From: Hippopus hippopus
Lineage: Eukaryota; Mollusca; Bivalvia; Cardiida; Cardiidae
Assembly: GCA_946811185.2 (NCBI GenBank)
Contig: OX328097.1
Span: forward strand, 34,495,627-34,559,626
Length of the DNA: 64,000 nt
Reading direction: 5' to 3'
Below are positions 1 through 14,100 of this stretch, one piece after another. The notes under the pieces were generated by a model. The model ran no database searches. It worked only from the letters and a program-made list of their open reading frames with translations, and was not told the DNA's origin. Every line of letters begins with the position of its first letter. The first letter of the stretch is position 1. Both the position numbers and the translations under genes were made by a program.

Positions 1-1559
1 TATCATAGTCACTTCAGACTGCCTTTTCAGCTTTTTAATGACTTTAAGCTGTAAATTTCCATAAGTATCTTAATATAACAGACTTTTCTGATGCAAATCA
101 TCAATATGGATTGCTTTACCTCTAGTTGGGAACCAATATTGTCATATCCTCTGATATGAAATTTTACCCCCAGATTTACAGCTCAGAGGGTAAGTGTACC
201 CTTTAAATAAAAAGCTAGGGGGAAAACTGTAAGGCCCTATGTTTAATTTTCATTTTCTTCTCCAGCCGAGGCAGGTCTTATATGTTAATAAACTGCGTAA
301 TCCCGCTATTATTTTTTGTTACCACTTATTTTTTTTTGCAGAAAATGACATATCTGATATGTCCATTAAATGTTGTGTTGCCGTAATATTCCATACAAAT
401 AATGTCATTATCTTAATAAGAAAAACTTAACATTAATCGAACATTCTTCAACCTATCCTTTGTCATTTGGTCCAAATGGTTCAAAAAGTCCGCAATGGGG
501 TTTGCTCATTTTAAAAACTCTCACTGCGACAATAATTTCAAAGGTTACCCTGCTGTACGACGAAAAATTCGGCTGTGCTGGATTTATAAGGATTTCTGTA
601 AATAACAGCTTTGGAAGATACCTTTTTATCTTGAATGTGTCAATATTTCCTTAACCTCTTTTTTCTAGGTAGCTTTGACATTCGTAAGCTTGTCATTGAT
701 TATGATTTGTTCTGGCGGAGGAAAAAAAATCGGATGAACACAATTAAAGACAGGTGAAGGTGTGATAAAAATTATACTGCATAGTCTCTTTTTAAAATGG
801 CGAAGTATAGATACAGGAAACTGTATGGACATACTCATACTCGGGGTATCCACCTTTGAATAAAGCTATTAAAAACATATTTTGATCACACACCAACACA
901 GAATTATGATAATAAGACACCTTAAAAAGTAAAGCAATTTAATTATAAAAACTCGAGTCTAAAAAGTGCTCAGAAAAAATCGGGCAACGAAATGACCAAA
1001 TTTTGCAAAAAAATTTTCTACTGGGGGTCGAAATTACCAAAAAGTGTCAAAATGACCAGGTGTCGAAATGACCAGGTGTCCAAATGACTGTCATTCCAAG
1101 ATATGCCTGGTTCTTTCTCGTGCTCATCGTTTTGCTCTGTTAAAGGGGACCTCAGGTCCAAGCTGTAGGAGATCGGACCCACACCCCCCCATGGCCAGAG
1201 ATTTGACATTCACAAGTCTCATACTGCTCTACCACCTGAACTACTGGGGCTTGTCTAAAAGCTTGCTCTACTACTTATAATTAAACTTATATAAAACTCC
1301 TCTTCTGACAATACAAGGGCCTTGTCTTCAGCATACCACTTTGGTATCAACTTTGACAGGATTTATGTCCAATTCCAAACTAAATCTTAAAAATTCTAGC
1401 CCTGAAAAGAAAATTGTTTCTGTTGCCTAATTCTACTGATGAGTGATGTTCTCGTTAATTCTTACATAAGCCTTGGGGTCGAATGAAATTGAGTACGAAT
1501 TTGCTCGTCCCGAATGAACTGAAACAGGACGTAGTTGCTGTGCAAATATTAGTATAGTT
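1..1559. other. Upstream flank of CCDC170
   Basis: No gene seen. Bases 9-55 resemble 56587-56640 inside the CAGGG-ended element (ACTTCAGACTG, AATGACTT), so another copy may end at the window edge. Near 1030-1085 there is a short tandem of AAATGACCAGGTGTC. Confidence 0.35.
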
Positions 1560-1892
1560 TAAATTAGAAAAGAAAAAACCTTTTTACTGGCTACTACACG
1601 CGGATCTATAAGCCGAAGCCGACCAGCGACTTTGTCAAATCCGTAACGCATGACCTTCTTAGAGACTCAAAACAGGAAACAACTTTCGGTTTAACTAACG
1701 AGCGCACTTGCGAAATCTCGCGTGAACTGAACGCGATGTACTAATAATTGTTTAGATGTTGCTAGGATGATAACACAAAAACTGTTTGATTGAAGGATAG
1801 GTTATCACAGCTACCACAGAATATACTACAGACAAAAGGATACTTTGAGAAAACTTGATAAACAATAAAGTAACAGAAGGCCATTTTTCAAG
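1560..1892 (+). promoter_or_regulatory. CCDC170: CCDC170 promoter/5' UTR region
   Basis: From about 1600 to 1740 the sequence is locally richer in G+C and CpG than the surrounding AT-rich DNA, as expected near a transcription start. No TATA box is evident. The coding start lies in CAAGATGGCG, which matches the YY1-type motif seen at many animal gene starts. The transcription start cannot be placed from sequence alone. Confidence 0.4.
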
Positions 1893-2117
1893 ATGGCGAG
1901 TTATTTAAGAGAAGTAGAAAGAGAGGGAAGTTTGCCTGCTATTCGTCCCTCTTCAGGTGGATATAATGTTGACATTACGCGGCGAGTTAGTTTTGAGGAG
2001 GATCGAGTTCCACGTTCGAGATCTCCGACTAGCGGGTTACATATTCGTAGAGCCGAAAGTCCATTGATCCACCCGCGTCCTCCGTCACCGGGAGGCAGCA
2101 GAAGACAGGTTCAGGAG
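1893..2117 (+). CDS. CCDC170: CCDC170 exon 1 (start codon)
   Basis: The ATG at 1893 sits in a strong context (A at -3, G at +4). The exon gives 75 residues rich in R, S and P with three SP dipeptides (SRSPTS, ESPL, PPSPGG), probably a disordered, phosphorylatable head. It ends in phase 0 before donor GTAAGA at 2118. No family domain is recognisable here; the link to the gene is by open frame, phase and position. Confidence 0.7.
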
Positions 2118-5100
2118 GTAAGAATGTTTAAATATTGTTTAATTGGAAAGTTAATTGGATGAATTGGCGGGGTTGCAAGTAGCAACTGGTTTCCATTCTA
2201 AGTTATGTTTACATTATAAAAATATTTACTTAGTTTTGGTTAGTTACAGTACCATATTGACTGACTATTTGTAGAATGTGATGCATAGAATAGTGAATGT
2301 AGGCCTTGCATTCACATATCACTTTACTTAATAATGTGAAAAACTTAATGCATGTCACAAAATGAAAGCAGTTTCTTTAACATAATGTGCTTAAGAAAGG
2401 GTTGTTCTTTTTTTATTTTAGGCATCAAATTGTTGGTAAACTACATCTTCAGGGTTGTGAGAAATTTAAACCCTTGCATATAGGGTACAAAGTCTTTTTG
2501 GTTCCTTTGTTTGTGTAAATAAAAAAAAAAAACAGCCTGTGTCATAGGAGGTTTTTGTACTTATTACTAGTAAAGAAACCGAAGAAACGCACAGTTAAGT
2601 GCCACGATAAAAGTGGAAATTTGTTGAAACTTTCGTTTATGTAACAAACCGATAATTATCCTACTCATGGTAGGTAACAAACACATGTATAAACTGCTGG
2701 GGTACCTTTCATCAAACTGCGGTTTTTTTTTTGACTAAATATACAACCTATGATGTCTGATTTATCCAAAGATGAGAAGTGGAATAAAGGTATGCAAATA
2801 CTTATTCAAAACGTAAAGTTGTGCATTTCAATGAATCTTATTTTCAGACTTTATGCTTGCTTACAAAAACTGTGTACGCAGATTTCGTGCATACGTATTT
2901 TAGTGAAAGGTACCCCTGGTCCATAAACACAAACTCTATGTTGGCACTGAAAAAGTTCTATAGCAAGGCAGTACAATTGCCACCTTATACTAGGCATAGC
3001 TACATACGTGGGGTGATCAGAAAGAACGCGGACCACCCGATTATTTCAAAAACTACTTTACTTAAGATAACAAAAATTTGCACAGATGAACATTAATTAC
3101 CTGGTTACTTACTCAAGCGTTTAAATGACGTCATAGGCAAATAAGAAAAGAATGACGTCATTTCAATGACATCACATACTGCGTTAGCGGTTCACAATGT
3201 CGGATGACGTTTTATTTGAGCAGAGAGTAATTATAAAGTTTTACCTTAAACTCGGAAAGTCTTCATCGGAAATTAAGGCCAATTTAGATAAAGTTTATGG
3301 GGACTCAGCACTTAAGAAAACCAGTATTTGTAAATGGATTGGACGATTTAGAGAAGGACGCGAAACCGTTGAAAATGACCCTAAATCTGGCCGTCCATCA
3401 ACATCAGTAACGGACAAAACTATCGCGGATGTGCAGCAGCATGTAAAGCAAGATCGTCGAGTTACTGTCAGGGAAATAGCTGACACATTTAGCATTTCCT
3501 ATGGAAGTGCACAGGAGATTTTAACTGACAAACTTGGAATGTCGCGTGTTTGTGCAAGGTGGGTGCCTCGGCTACTGACGCCCGAGCAAATGGGGGTTAG
3601 GGTCGAAATTTGTTCTGAAATTTTAGAACGCATTAGGAAAGAAGGATCAAACTTTACTGATCGTATTGTGACATGCGATGAAACATGGGTACACTTTTAC
3701 GAGCCCGAATCTAAACAACAAAGCAGTGTATGGAAACATCCAACATCGCCGTCCCCTGTTAAAGCCAAACTTTCTAAGTCTGTTGGTAAAGTTATGTGCA
3801 TCATGTTTTTCTCTTCTCAACGTTTTCTTCAAAATCATGTTGTACCTATACATACTACAGTCAATGCCGAGTATTATGCCAGCATTATTCGAATGAATTT
3901 AATACAGGCCATCCGAAAAAAACAGCCGGAACTTCTATGGAGAGGCGTCATTTTACATCAAGATAATGCTCCCGCTCACAAAGCCAAACTTGTACAGGAT
4001 GTTTTGAAAAAACTAAACATAGAAACATTAGACCATCCTGCCTATAGTCCAGACCTGGCCCCATGTGACTTTTGGCTATTTCCTGTTTTGAAAGATTCTC
4101 TACGTGGCACACGCTATGAGAGCAGAGAGGAGCTAACCCATGCCATGACCGGGTTGTTAGAGTGATGTCACGTGACGGGCTCGCGCACGTGTTTCGCGCA
4201 TGGGAATCAAGAATGAATAAGTGCATAGAACACAAAGGAGGTTACTTTGAAAAACAGTAAACATTCCAAGTTGATTTTTATAACAATATTCCGATAAAGG
4301 CACTGGTCCGCGTTCTTTCTGATCACCCCTCGTATATTCTCTCCACAATAAATTCGTATTTGAATTTCTTGAAAGACAAAGATCACTGTGAAGAGGTCTG
4401 TTGGCATTCTAATGTATTGAAGGATTACGACCCCTAACTCATCGGTAAATATCGTGTAACATCAACGTTTTCATAAAAGCTATTTGGCCAATCTCAGCAG
4501 CTTCCATCTTTTAATACATGTATAAGAGTTAGGGGCTGTAGACTCACTAACTCATCAGTAAATATCGTGTAACGTCGACGTTTTCGTAAAGGCTATTCGG
4601 CCAATCTCGGCAGCTTATGTCTTTTAATATGAGAGTTAGGGGCAGTAGATATTAAGGATGAAAGAAAATTACAAAAGAAACCTAAATGTGAAAACATCTT
4701 ATCATGGCAGCATTTCCAAGTAACTCTATTAAAGATTACATATAGAATTATTTTCTGTTCACAGATTATTTTTTCTTGACTTGGTACTTAATGTACCTAG
4801 GTTTAGTAAACTAGTATATTGATGCTTGTACTACCATGAGCCAGCCAGATTTTGTAGCAATGTGGTAGAGTACTTATGGACCAGGGGGATGTGGATTTCA
4901 CTCCTGCTCTGGACTGGATCAGATTAAAAAAGAATTTATATATATTGTGAAATTATACTTATAAATACAAATGACATGATGACTAACTACCAACTGAAGA
5001 AATTCAGCTTTTTTCTAAGTCTAGAAGTAGGTTTCAACTGGTTCCAGTTTTGTTGATGAGGGTCATAGTCTGGCATCAGATAGCGGATGTTGTAGTTCTA

Positions 5101-8100
5101 AGATCAGAATGCAAGTTCTGTGCAGTCTGATCTTTATCTATGCCATCCACAAAGCTGCCTAATTTGTCAATGGTAGTGTAAGAGTAAATGCATTTAGAGG
5201 CAGTTTGTGATATGAGTGTATGAGTGTACCCACATAGTGCAGAATATAGCAGAGAGTTTAGATTCATGATATTCACTTTTGATGATTGCTTAGAACCAGC
5301 ACTAGTGCAATGATGTGGGTATTGCTGAGCCTTGTTCTGCAGTCGATAGGGCACAGAATTTCAGACAAGAGGGCTGCTGGTTTGAACCGGCAACTCAGCA
5401 GATTTCTTTCTGGGCATTGATGGAAGTCATTGTGACAGGATTTGTTCCTTTCTCACCACTGATCATTGTTTAGATGATGGTTGTGGGAAAGCAGCCAGTT
5501 GCTTGGGAAGCATATTGTGGGAAGTAATGAAAAAACTCCAGAAAAGTATGTATAGGTGCCCTGACTGCTGTAACATCACTGAAATAATGTATAAAATGGT
5601 ATCATACAAACTAAGTTTCACGAATTGGACCCGAGCTCATCATGTTGAGTTTCCCTAGGTCATCTCCTCAAAATTTGTTTCAGAAAGTTGGTCAATTAAT
5701 GAATTGTTTTTTTAATTTCTGGCTGATAGGACTGCATTGCTTATACTGATCTTTCAACCATGGATAACCTTGTCTTAAAAAATGTCATCAGTGTTATCTA
5801 GATCCATTGTTGCCATGGCAACACTGAGATATAAACAGTGTCAAGCTATGGCTCTTCAATAATCAATACAATATCAAATTAGTTTTAACTCTTACCATAC
5901 TTTGGGCATAGTAAGCTACCTTTGCAGACAAACATAGGTCAGGATCAGACAGCAAAAACATGCAGTCTAATCATGAAAAGTACACTATTTGATATTTTTA
6001 GTGATATTCTGGTAAAAACAGCCTTGAAAATGCTAAAAGTGTGGTTTGTCCACTGACTGTACACTGTATATGTATTTTTCACTTTCTTTGAGATCTAAGG
6101 GACTTAACTCTTTACCAGATGACAAAATTTGAGACTCAATCAAGTTGAAAGAATAGTCACAGACAAAAAATTCAGCATGGCCCAAATGATGATATTAGTC
6201 TTTGCTAGGGTAGAAAATTTTGTGGGTAAAGGAGAAGATGCTGTTTAAATGCATTTTCTGTTTTTCCAACAATGTTTACACTAGCCTAGCTTGTACCCAG
6301 GGGTCGTTAAAACATAAATGGGATTACTGGTATGTAGTAGAGGCTTAAGTGATCTCAGATAAAACAAATGTCACAGGTATATCACTCTTTACCAAACAAC
6401 AAAATTACAGACTCGTCCAAACTGAAAGCATTTGCAGACAACAAAATGAATGTTACTCAAAAATTGAAATTCCTTTAGGTAATGGTAGAAAACAACACTG
6501 GAAAAAGAGAAAATGTTGGTTACCAGCATTTTCTCCTTTTTCCACAATGTTTTCAAGAGGCTTCTTTCTCAAAAAGTTGGCATTGTGTGGTAAAGGGATA
6601 AACAGAGATTATCAATAGCAAAATCAGTTGAGACTTCTATCTGCAAAGATAATGCATGAGAAATGACACTAGATGGTAACCTCTTTGTGCATTTTCAGGT
6701 CCATACCTCCGAAGACTTATGAATTTTGTGTGACATGCCTGTCTAGCTTTTTTTAGCTCACCTGAGCACAAAGTGCTCAAGTTGAGCTTTTGTGATCGTG
6801 CTGTGTCCATCATGCATCGTCCGTCGTCAACTTTTTACCTTGTCTACGCTCTAGAGGCCACATTTCCAGTCCATTACTCGTGAAACTTGGTCAGAATGTT
6901 TGTCTTGATGATATCTCACACAAGTTTGAAAAATGGGTCATGTCGGGTCAAAAACTAGGTCACTAGGTCAATTCTTAGAAAAACCTTGTGTACGCTCTTG
7001 AGGCCACATTTTCAATCCAAACCTCTTGAAAATTCATCAGAATTTTTGTCTTGATAATACCTCAGATGAGTTTGAAAATGGGTCATTTGGTTCGAAAACT
7101 AGTTCACAAGGTCAAATCTTAGAAAAACCTTGTCTACGCTCTAGAGGCCAAATTTTCTGTCCAAAACTCTTGAAATGAATTCAGATTGTTTGTTTTGATG
7201 ATATCTCAGACGACTTTGAAAATGGGTCATGTAGGGTCAAAAACTAGGTCACTAGGTCATATCTTAGTAAAACCTTGTGTATGCTCTAGAGGCCATATTT
7301 CCAGTCCAAAACTCTTGAAAGTTGGTCAGAATGTTTGTCTTGATAATATCTCTGATGAGTTCGAAAATGGGTCATGTCGAAACAAAAACTAGGTCACTAG
7401 GTCAAACCTTAGAAAAACCTTATGTACCTTCTAGAGGCCATATTTTTAGTGCAGTACTCATGAAACTTGGTCACAATGTTTGTCTTGGTGATTTGTTGGA
7501 CCAGTTTGCAAATGGGTCATGTCTGGTCAAAGACTACCGGTAGGTCACCGAGTCAAATCTTAAAAAAACCTTGTGTACGCTCTAGAGGCCACATTTTCGG
7601 TCAAATACTCATGAAAGTTGGTCAGAATGTTTGTCATAATGATATCTTGAATGAGTTTGAAAATGGGTCACATGGGGTCAAAAACTAGGTCACCAGGTCA
7701 AATCTTTAAAATATTTTTTGTAGCTCTAGATTCATCATTTTCTGTCCAATACTTATGAAAATTAGTCAGAATATTTGTCTTGATGATCAATATGATGAAA
7801 TTGAAAATGGGTCACATTGGGTAAAAAACTAGGTTGCCATGTCAAATCTTGGAAAAACCTTGTGTACACTCTAGAGGCCAGATTTTCTGTCCAATTGTAA
7901 TAAAAGGTAGTCAGAATCTTTGTTTTGATTATATCTACAATGGGAAAATGGGCTATGTTTGGCTAAAAAGTAGGTCACAGAGAAATTCTAGAAAAAGCTT
8001 GTGTACAAGCTAGAGGCCAAATTTTCAATCCAGTAATCAGGAAATCTTGGGAGAATATTTGTCATAATATCTCAAAAGAGATTGAAAATGGGTCATGTTT

Positions 8101-11100
8101 GGTCACAAGACTCAGGTGAGCGACTTCATGGCCCTCTTGTTTTACCTAAATCACACAATAACGTTCATTCATTTCTAAAAAAAACAATCCAATAATTGTC
8201 AGAGAAATAATCCACAGTTTTGTATTATTGCTGATGAAAAATTAAGCATTGCTAAAGTAATGGGATTTGTCTGTGAAATAGTAGAAAACTGTGTAAGAAA
8301 AGGAGAAATTGCAGATTATCAGCATTTTTTCCTTTTTCCATTATGTTTTCAAAAGCCATCTCTGTCAAGGTCGTTACAACTCATGATATTGTGGTTAAGG
8401 GTTATTGTATGTAGGATGATGTTTAACCTAATGTAATTTGCCCAGAATCTTTTAAAAAAAGACTTTTAATGCAAATGCTAGTTATCCCTCTTACAAAATT
8501 TTAATACCCTTTGAAAACAGTGAGTATCAAGTTTAAAGGCAGAATATCATGCAGATAAACTTACAAGTACATTTTCGTGTTCTGTTTTCAGCTTCAAGAC
8601 CAGATGAAATCCTTCCGAGAAGAGTTGCAAAAGAAAGATGCTCTTATTCAACAGTTGGTCAGGTAAGGGAAATTAGGTTGATATGGTATTACATGTTGTG
8701 AAAGCTTTCAACAAGATTCATTATCCCAGTTTACAAAAATTTCATGATTTCGTTTAAAAAATTTGCCCATGATCAAATACACAGAGATCATGATGTACTA
8801 AACTTATTTGTAACTTTGCTGTGAAAGATAGATGAAAGTATAGGGAAGACATATTCTTGCACTGAACAGGGTTTTTACCTAAATTATATACCTATAAATT
8901 TTCTCGCTCAAATACATGCATCGCACATAAATGAAATCACACCAACAGAAAAAATCTCTATCCACACTGTGCCAAAGTATGGTTCCAAATATGGTATGAT
9001 GACACATCTGGCACATTGAATATGTACATAATTATACATTTGCAATTTGATTGGTCAAAATGCTACACTATAATATTCATCCACTATAATGTTCATAAAA
9101 ACAAAGTTACTATCCATTATACCAGTATTTGCTTTATTTTTATTACCTCTTTCAAATAAATTTGTCAGTAGTTGCAATATTTTGTTGGTTAAAGTTGCAG
9201 GAAAGAAATATCATGTTGTGGTAACTTAATTTCCTTGTCCTTACAAGTATTTGCCTCTGGCTGCATTGGAAAATTTTGACATCACGCGCCTCTACCTTCA
9301 GTCTTGGGCAATATCAAATTTTCTCGAGCTGCTTAATGCAAGTACAGGTACCATGAAAGTTACTACAACATAATATTCTGTATTTATTGTGCATCTACAA
9401 CTTTTTATACCTCTTCAATTGATAACTTGCAAAAAAAGAAAGACAAATGGATAGGTGCTGTCCCAGCTTATATATGATGGAAGAAATGCTGAAAAGGACG
9501 TTTAACACCTAATAAACAATCACTGCTCTAGCTAACATTGACACTTTGCTTCTTCTGCTGTACATTTGTATCAACCCCTGGTCGTAGGAATTGAATTCAG
9601 TGGTCGAAAACTGATGAAGATTTTGTATTTCTTTCAGTATGGAGTCAATCCCAAAGGTTACAGTAAGAAGTCAGGCAGAATCTGTCAGGGTAAGGAAAAA
9701 CTCCAAGATAATACTCATATAATTAGGGGCCTCAGATAAGAGGAACAATTGGGGGCTCAAAGAATTATATCTTTTAATTGGTTACTAAAGCCTATGTTGC
9801 AGGTGCTCTTTAGAAGTGTTTTACAAGTTTTAGTGATGGAATGGTTTTCACACAGTATTTGATGACACCCATTTATCTTGATCTCTGTAAGCCCACAAGT
9901 TCCACTCCTCATGTCTTGATTGAAAATTTTTCAAGCACTTCCACCACATATAGCCATTGGCAGAAATTCGATAATTGGAGAAATAGGTTTAAACAAGCAG
10001 TTTCTCCATTTGTAACAAGGTAGGACTGTCTCTATCAAGTTCAAGGTCATTATCAAAAGTTTCAATTTTTCCTTTCCAACAATATCTATAATGAAATATT
10101 TTTATATACATTATGCAGAAAATAATACTAAGCATACACAACCTGTCTTTGTTCTCAGCAATTATGCCTGAATGTCTGAATTTAGGAGACCAAGAAAGTA
10201 AATGAGTTGTTGATTCTTGTTGGACAGCATTACCTAAAATTCAGAAACTGCATAACCTTTTATCAAACAGTCCTGTGTTTTCACAACCCTGAGACATATA
10301 AGGCTTATGAAAACCGCATTTCTCCTTTTTACACAATGTTTTCTACATGTTCAAAGACAAATTTTGTGAATTTCAGCCATATCTGATTTACCATCAGCAA
10401 ATGCTTTGGGCATGGACAAGTCTGAAATATTTTTTGTTTTGTAAAGAGTTAATTGTTTTCAGAGCCCAGTCATATGACTAAAATAACTCTTAACTCTTTA
10501 CCACACAATCCTGACTTTTAACGACCGTGAGAAAGAAGCCTTTTGAAAATATTGGGGAAAAAGAGAAAATGCTGGTAACCAGCATTTTCTCTATTTCCCA
10601 CAATATTTTCTACCCTTTCTAAAACTAATTTCAATTTTTCAGTCACGTCTAATATGTCCTCTGCAAATGCTTTCATTTTGGACATGTTGAAATTTTTGTC
10701 GTTTGGTAAAGAGTTAAGGATGTAGATCTGCCATAACACACTTTCCTGACATCATAGTATTAGATTTTTTACTTTAGATGTAGATTTACTTATATGATCT
10801 TGTACTACATGATCTTATATTATCAGCCAATGGCCACATTAGGGGTATGGTTTCATATTGTTTAATTATTAGTACACCATGTTGTATTGAAATCACATTA
10901 CTTGGTACCTCCTGTAGGTAACTGTCTTTATTTGTGAAAGATCACTTCAAAAGTATTCTGTCAAAAAGAATATTTGCTTTTAAGGAGCAAATTCTCCTAT
11001 TGTCATAATATTTTTAACTGTATTAACCTTTTTCCATGCAATTCTGAGTTTTAACAACCTGGAGTAGGAAGGCTTTTAATTGCCTTGGACTTGAACAAGT

Positions 11101-14100
11101 CCAAGAGTGTGTAAGTTGGTAAGGAGTTAATTAATTAAACTATGGCTTAACTCTTTACCAGACGACAAAATTTTAGGTTTGTCCAAATCGAAAGCATTTG
11201 CAGACGACAAAATAAAAGTGACTGAAAATTTGAAATTTGTTTTGTGAAGGGTAGAAAACATTGTGGGAAAAGGAGAAAATGCTGGTTACCAGCATTTTCT
11301 CCTTTTCCCACAATGTTTTCCAAAGGCTTCTTTCTTAGGGTCGTCAAAAGTAGGGATTGTGTGGTAATGGGTTAACTCTTTACCAAACGATAGACTTAAT
11401 TGTCCAATTTGAAAGCATTTGCAGAGGACAAAAAAAGTAAGGTAAAAAGTGAAAATTATCTTTCATTAAGTGGAAAACAATGTGGGAAAAGGAGAAAATG
11501 CTGGTTACCAGCATTTTCTCCTTTTCCCACAATGTTTTCAAAAGGCTTTTTCCACACGGTTGTTAAAAGTGGGGATTGTGTGGTAAAGGGTTAATTCATC
11601 CAGTATTTAACAGTCTTCAAGGATGGATTCAAAGTTGTCAATTGCAAACTTACTGCTTCATGTAAAGACACTTTAAAAGCAAGAAGGAAAAATAATTGTT
11701 GTGTTTTATTTCACTGCATGTTCAAACTGTTCTTTTTCACTATTGTTTCGAGTTATTTTTGTCTCTTTGTCATAATGTGTGTTTTTGATAAGCTGCTTTG
11801 GTCAGATATGTAAGATAGTTGTAGACGGTGTAGATCAAAGCTCAAAGTGCATCTTTTCTCCATACCTAATTTGATATGAGCAAATGCTCTCAATTTTGAC
11901 AAGTCTGGAAAATTTCAAACTTGTCTGAATTGGACAACATACTAAATGTGGTTTAAATCAAGGGATTTCTCTCATAAAGGACAGAAATCTTGTTACGGAG
12001 AAACAAATATTTAGCAGGTAAGTTCTGGTAGGATCCATTACTGAACTATTGCTTTCATTTTTCCTGTTTTCATTCTTACAGCTGGAAAATATGTACTTGG
12101 GAGAAAGGCAGAGCCTGGAAGCAGCTAGAAGTGAACTTGCTGCGGTTCAAGTAAAATGTGAAAAACAACAAAATAAGGTCTGTATGATTTTATTGATTAC
12201 TTCCCAAGAGCAATGTATGTCAATGACATTTACCCTTTACCAATGGATAAAAGTTTAGACTAGCCCAAATTGAAACAGTCCGCAGACGACAAATTGAATG
12301 TGGCTAAGGAACAGATATTCCTCTTAACCCTTTACAACACAATCCCGAGTTTTAACAACTATGAGAAAGAAAGCTTTTAAAAACATTGCTGGTAACCAGC
12401 ATTTTCTTCTTTTCCAGCAATGTTTTCTTTTCTTTTACAGACAAATCCGATTACATTCACTATGTCCTTTGGAAATGCTTCCATTTTGGATCTGTCCATA
12501 ATTTTGTTATGTGGTAAAGGGTTAAGAAGGGTAGAGAATATTGTGAAAAAAGGAGAAATTACTGGTTCCCAGCATTTTCTTCTTTTCACATAATATTTTC
12601 AAAAGCCTTCTCATTCAGGCACTGTTTGGTGAAAGATTTCCAGTTTTTCTTAGATATGGATAATCATTTATTAAAATGATTGCAGGCATTATGCATATGA
12701 TTTAGAACTTTTGATGGAGGGAGAAATTGCCTGATGAGCTGAGAGTCTATTTTCACTTGTTTTATGTGAAAGATAACTTTACAAACTTGAAAGACTATTT
12801 TACTTACTGTAGTTGAAAGACTTATTTCAGCTCAAAAACCATTCTGCCAATATATATTTTAGCTGAAGAAGTATTAAACAGATTTTAGCTCACAGACTAT
12901 TTTTACCCATTTTAGTTAAAAGAACTTGAGAATGAATTGGACGTTAGAGATGTGAAAATCAAAGAACTTAAAATGATGGTGGAAACCAGTCATGAGAATG
13001 AGTCTAGACTTCAAGGTCTGGTAGATTCCCTCAGGGTTCAGCTAAAAGAGATAGAAGGAAAGGCTGGGGCTTATGAGTCGGTGGCTGGCAGAAGTGAGTT
13101 TACTGTCGCAGCCTTGCAGAAGGAGAATAAAGCATCTCAAGAGAGAATTGTAGAACTCGAGGCTAGGCTAAGGTATGTCACACCAGAGGCCATATCTGCT
13201 AAAAAAAATAAAATTGAAGAAAAGTTTAATTCAAAACCTAGTGCTTTGATTAGCTGAAACAAAGTGTAGTTTGCATGAGTTAAAGCTTATTTTTTTTGCA
13301 TTGTTTATAAAGCAAGTTTCACAAAGTACCATATTATAATCATTCATGATGCTTATAATATATAGCCAGTGCTTGGGCAGAGAAATTTTAAACTGGGAAT
13401 TTCTGATGCATGAGTTAAAGCTTATTTATTTTGCATTGTTTATAAAGCAAGTTTCACAAAGTACCATGTTATAATCATTCATGATACTTATAATATATAG
13501 CCAGTGCTTGGGCAGAGAGATTTTAAAGTGGGAATTTCTGATGTGTGAGGTTAGTGCTCAATCCTTACACTGGTGTCTCGATCCCTCTGACTGTAGATTT
13601 CTATTGTGCATAATTTGATAAAGAGGGCTTCTTTTTCATGTATAAGAGTGGGAAAGCAATCATTCTTGACTTTTGATATCAAAAAAATGATATGGTGTGA
13701 GTAGTTTCATAGATCTATTTACTTTTTACAACAAACAGTATAAACTAACCTGGCTTAACGCTTTACCACACAATCCCGAGTTTTAACGACCCCGAGAAAG
13801 AAGCCTTTAGAAAACATTGTGGGAAAAGGAGAAAATGCTGGTTACCAGCATTTTCTCCTTTTCCCACAATGTTTTCGATCCAATCAACGACAAATTTCAT
13901 CATTTGAGCCACATTTAAACTGTTGTCTGCAAGTGCTTTGAATTTGGAAAAGTCTGCATTTTTATCGTCTGGTAAAAGGTTAAGACTTTGAAAACACTGG
14001 GTAAAAGGAGAAAATGCTGGAAACTAGCGTTTTCTCCCTTTCCCGCACTGTTTCTACCCTTTCAGAGGCAGATTTCATGGTTGTGGCAAGCATTAATTTA

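Noticed and set aside
1758..1774. X-box-like sequence GTTGCTAGGATGATAAC upstream of CCDC170
   Set aside because: The half sites are five bases apart, more than RFX sites normally allow.
2821..3096. 91-codon open frame in CCDC170 intron 1
   Set aside because: It runs into the mariner end, has no domain, no suitable splice sites and no similarity that I recognise.
7186..7688. Overlapping open frames with MFVL-type repeats (also 46137-46843 on the - strand)
   Set aside because: They are readings of the 145-bp tandem arrays; no splice or coding support.
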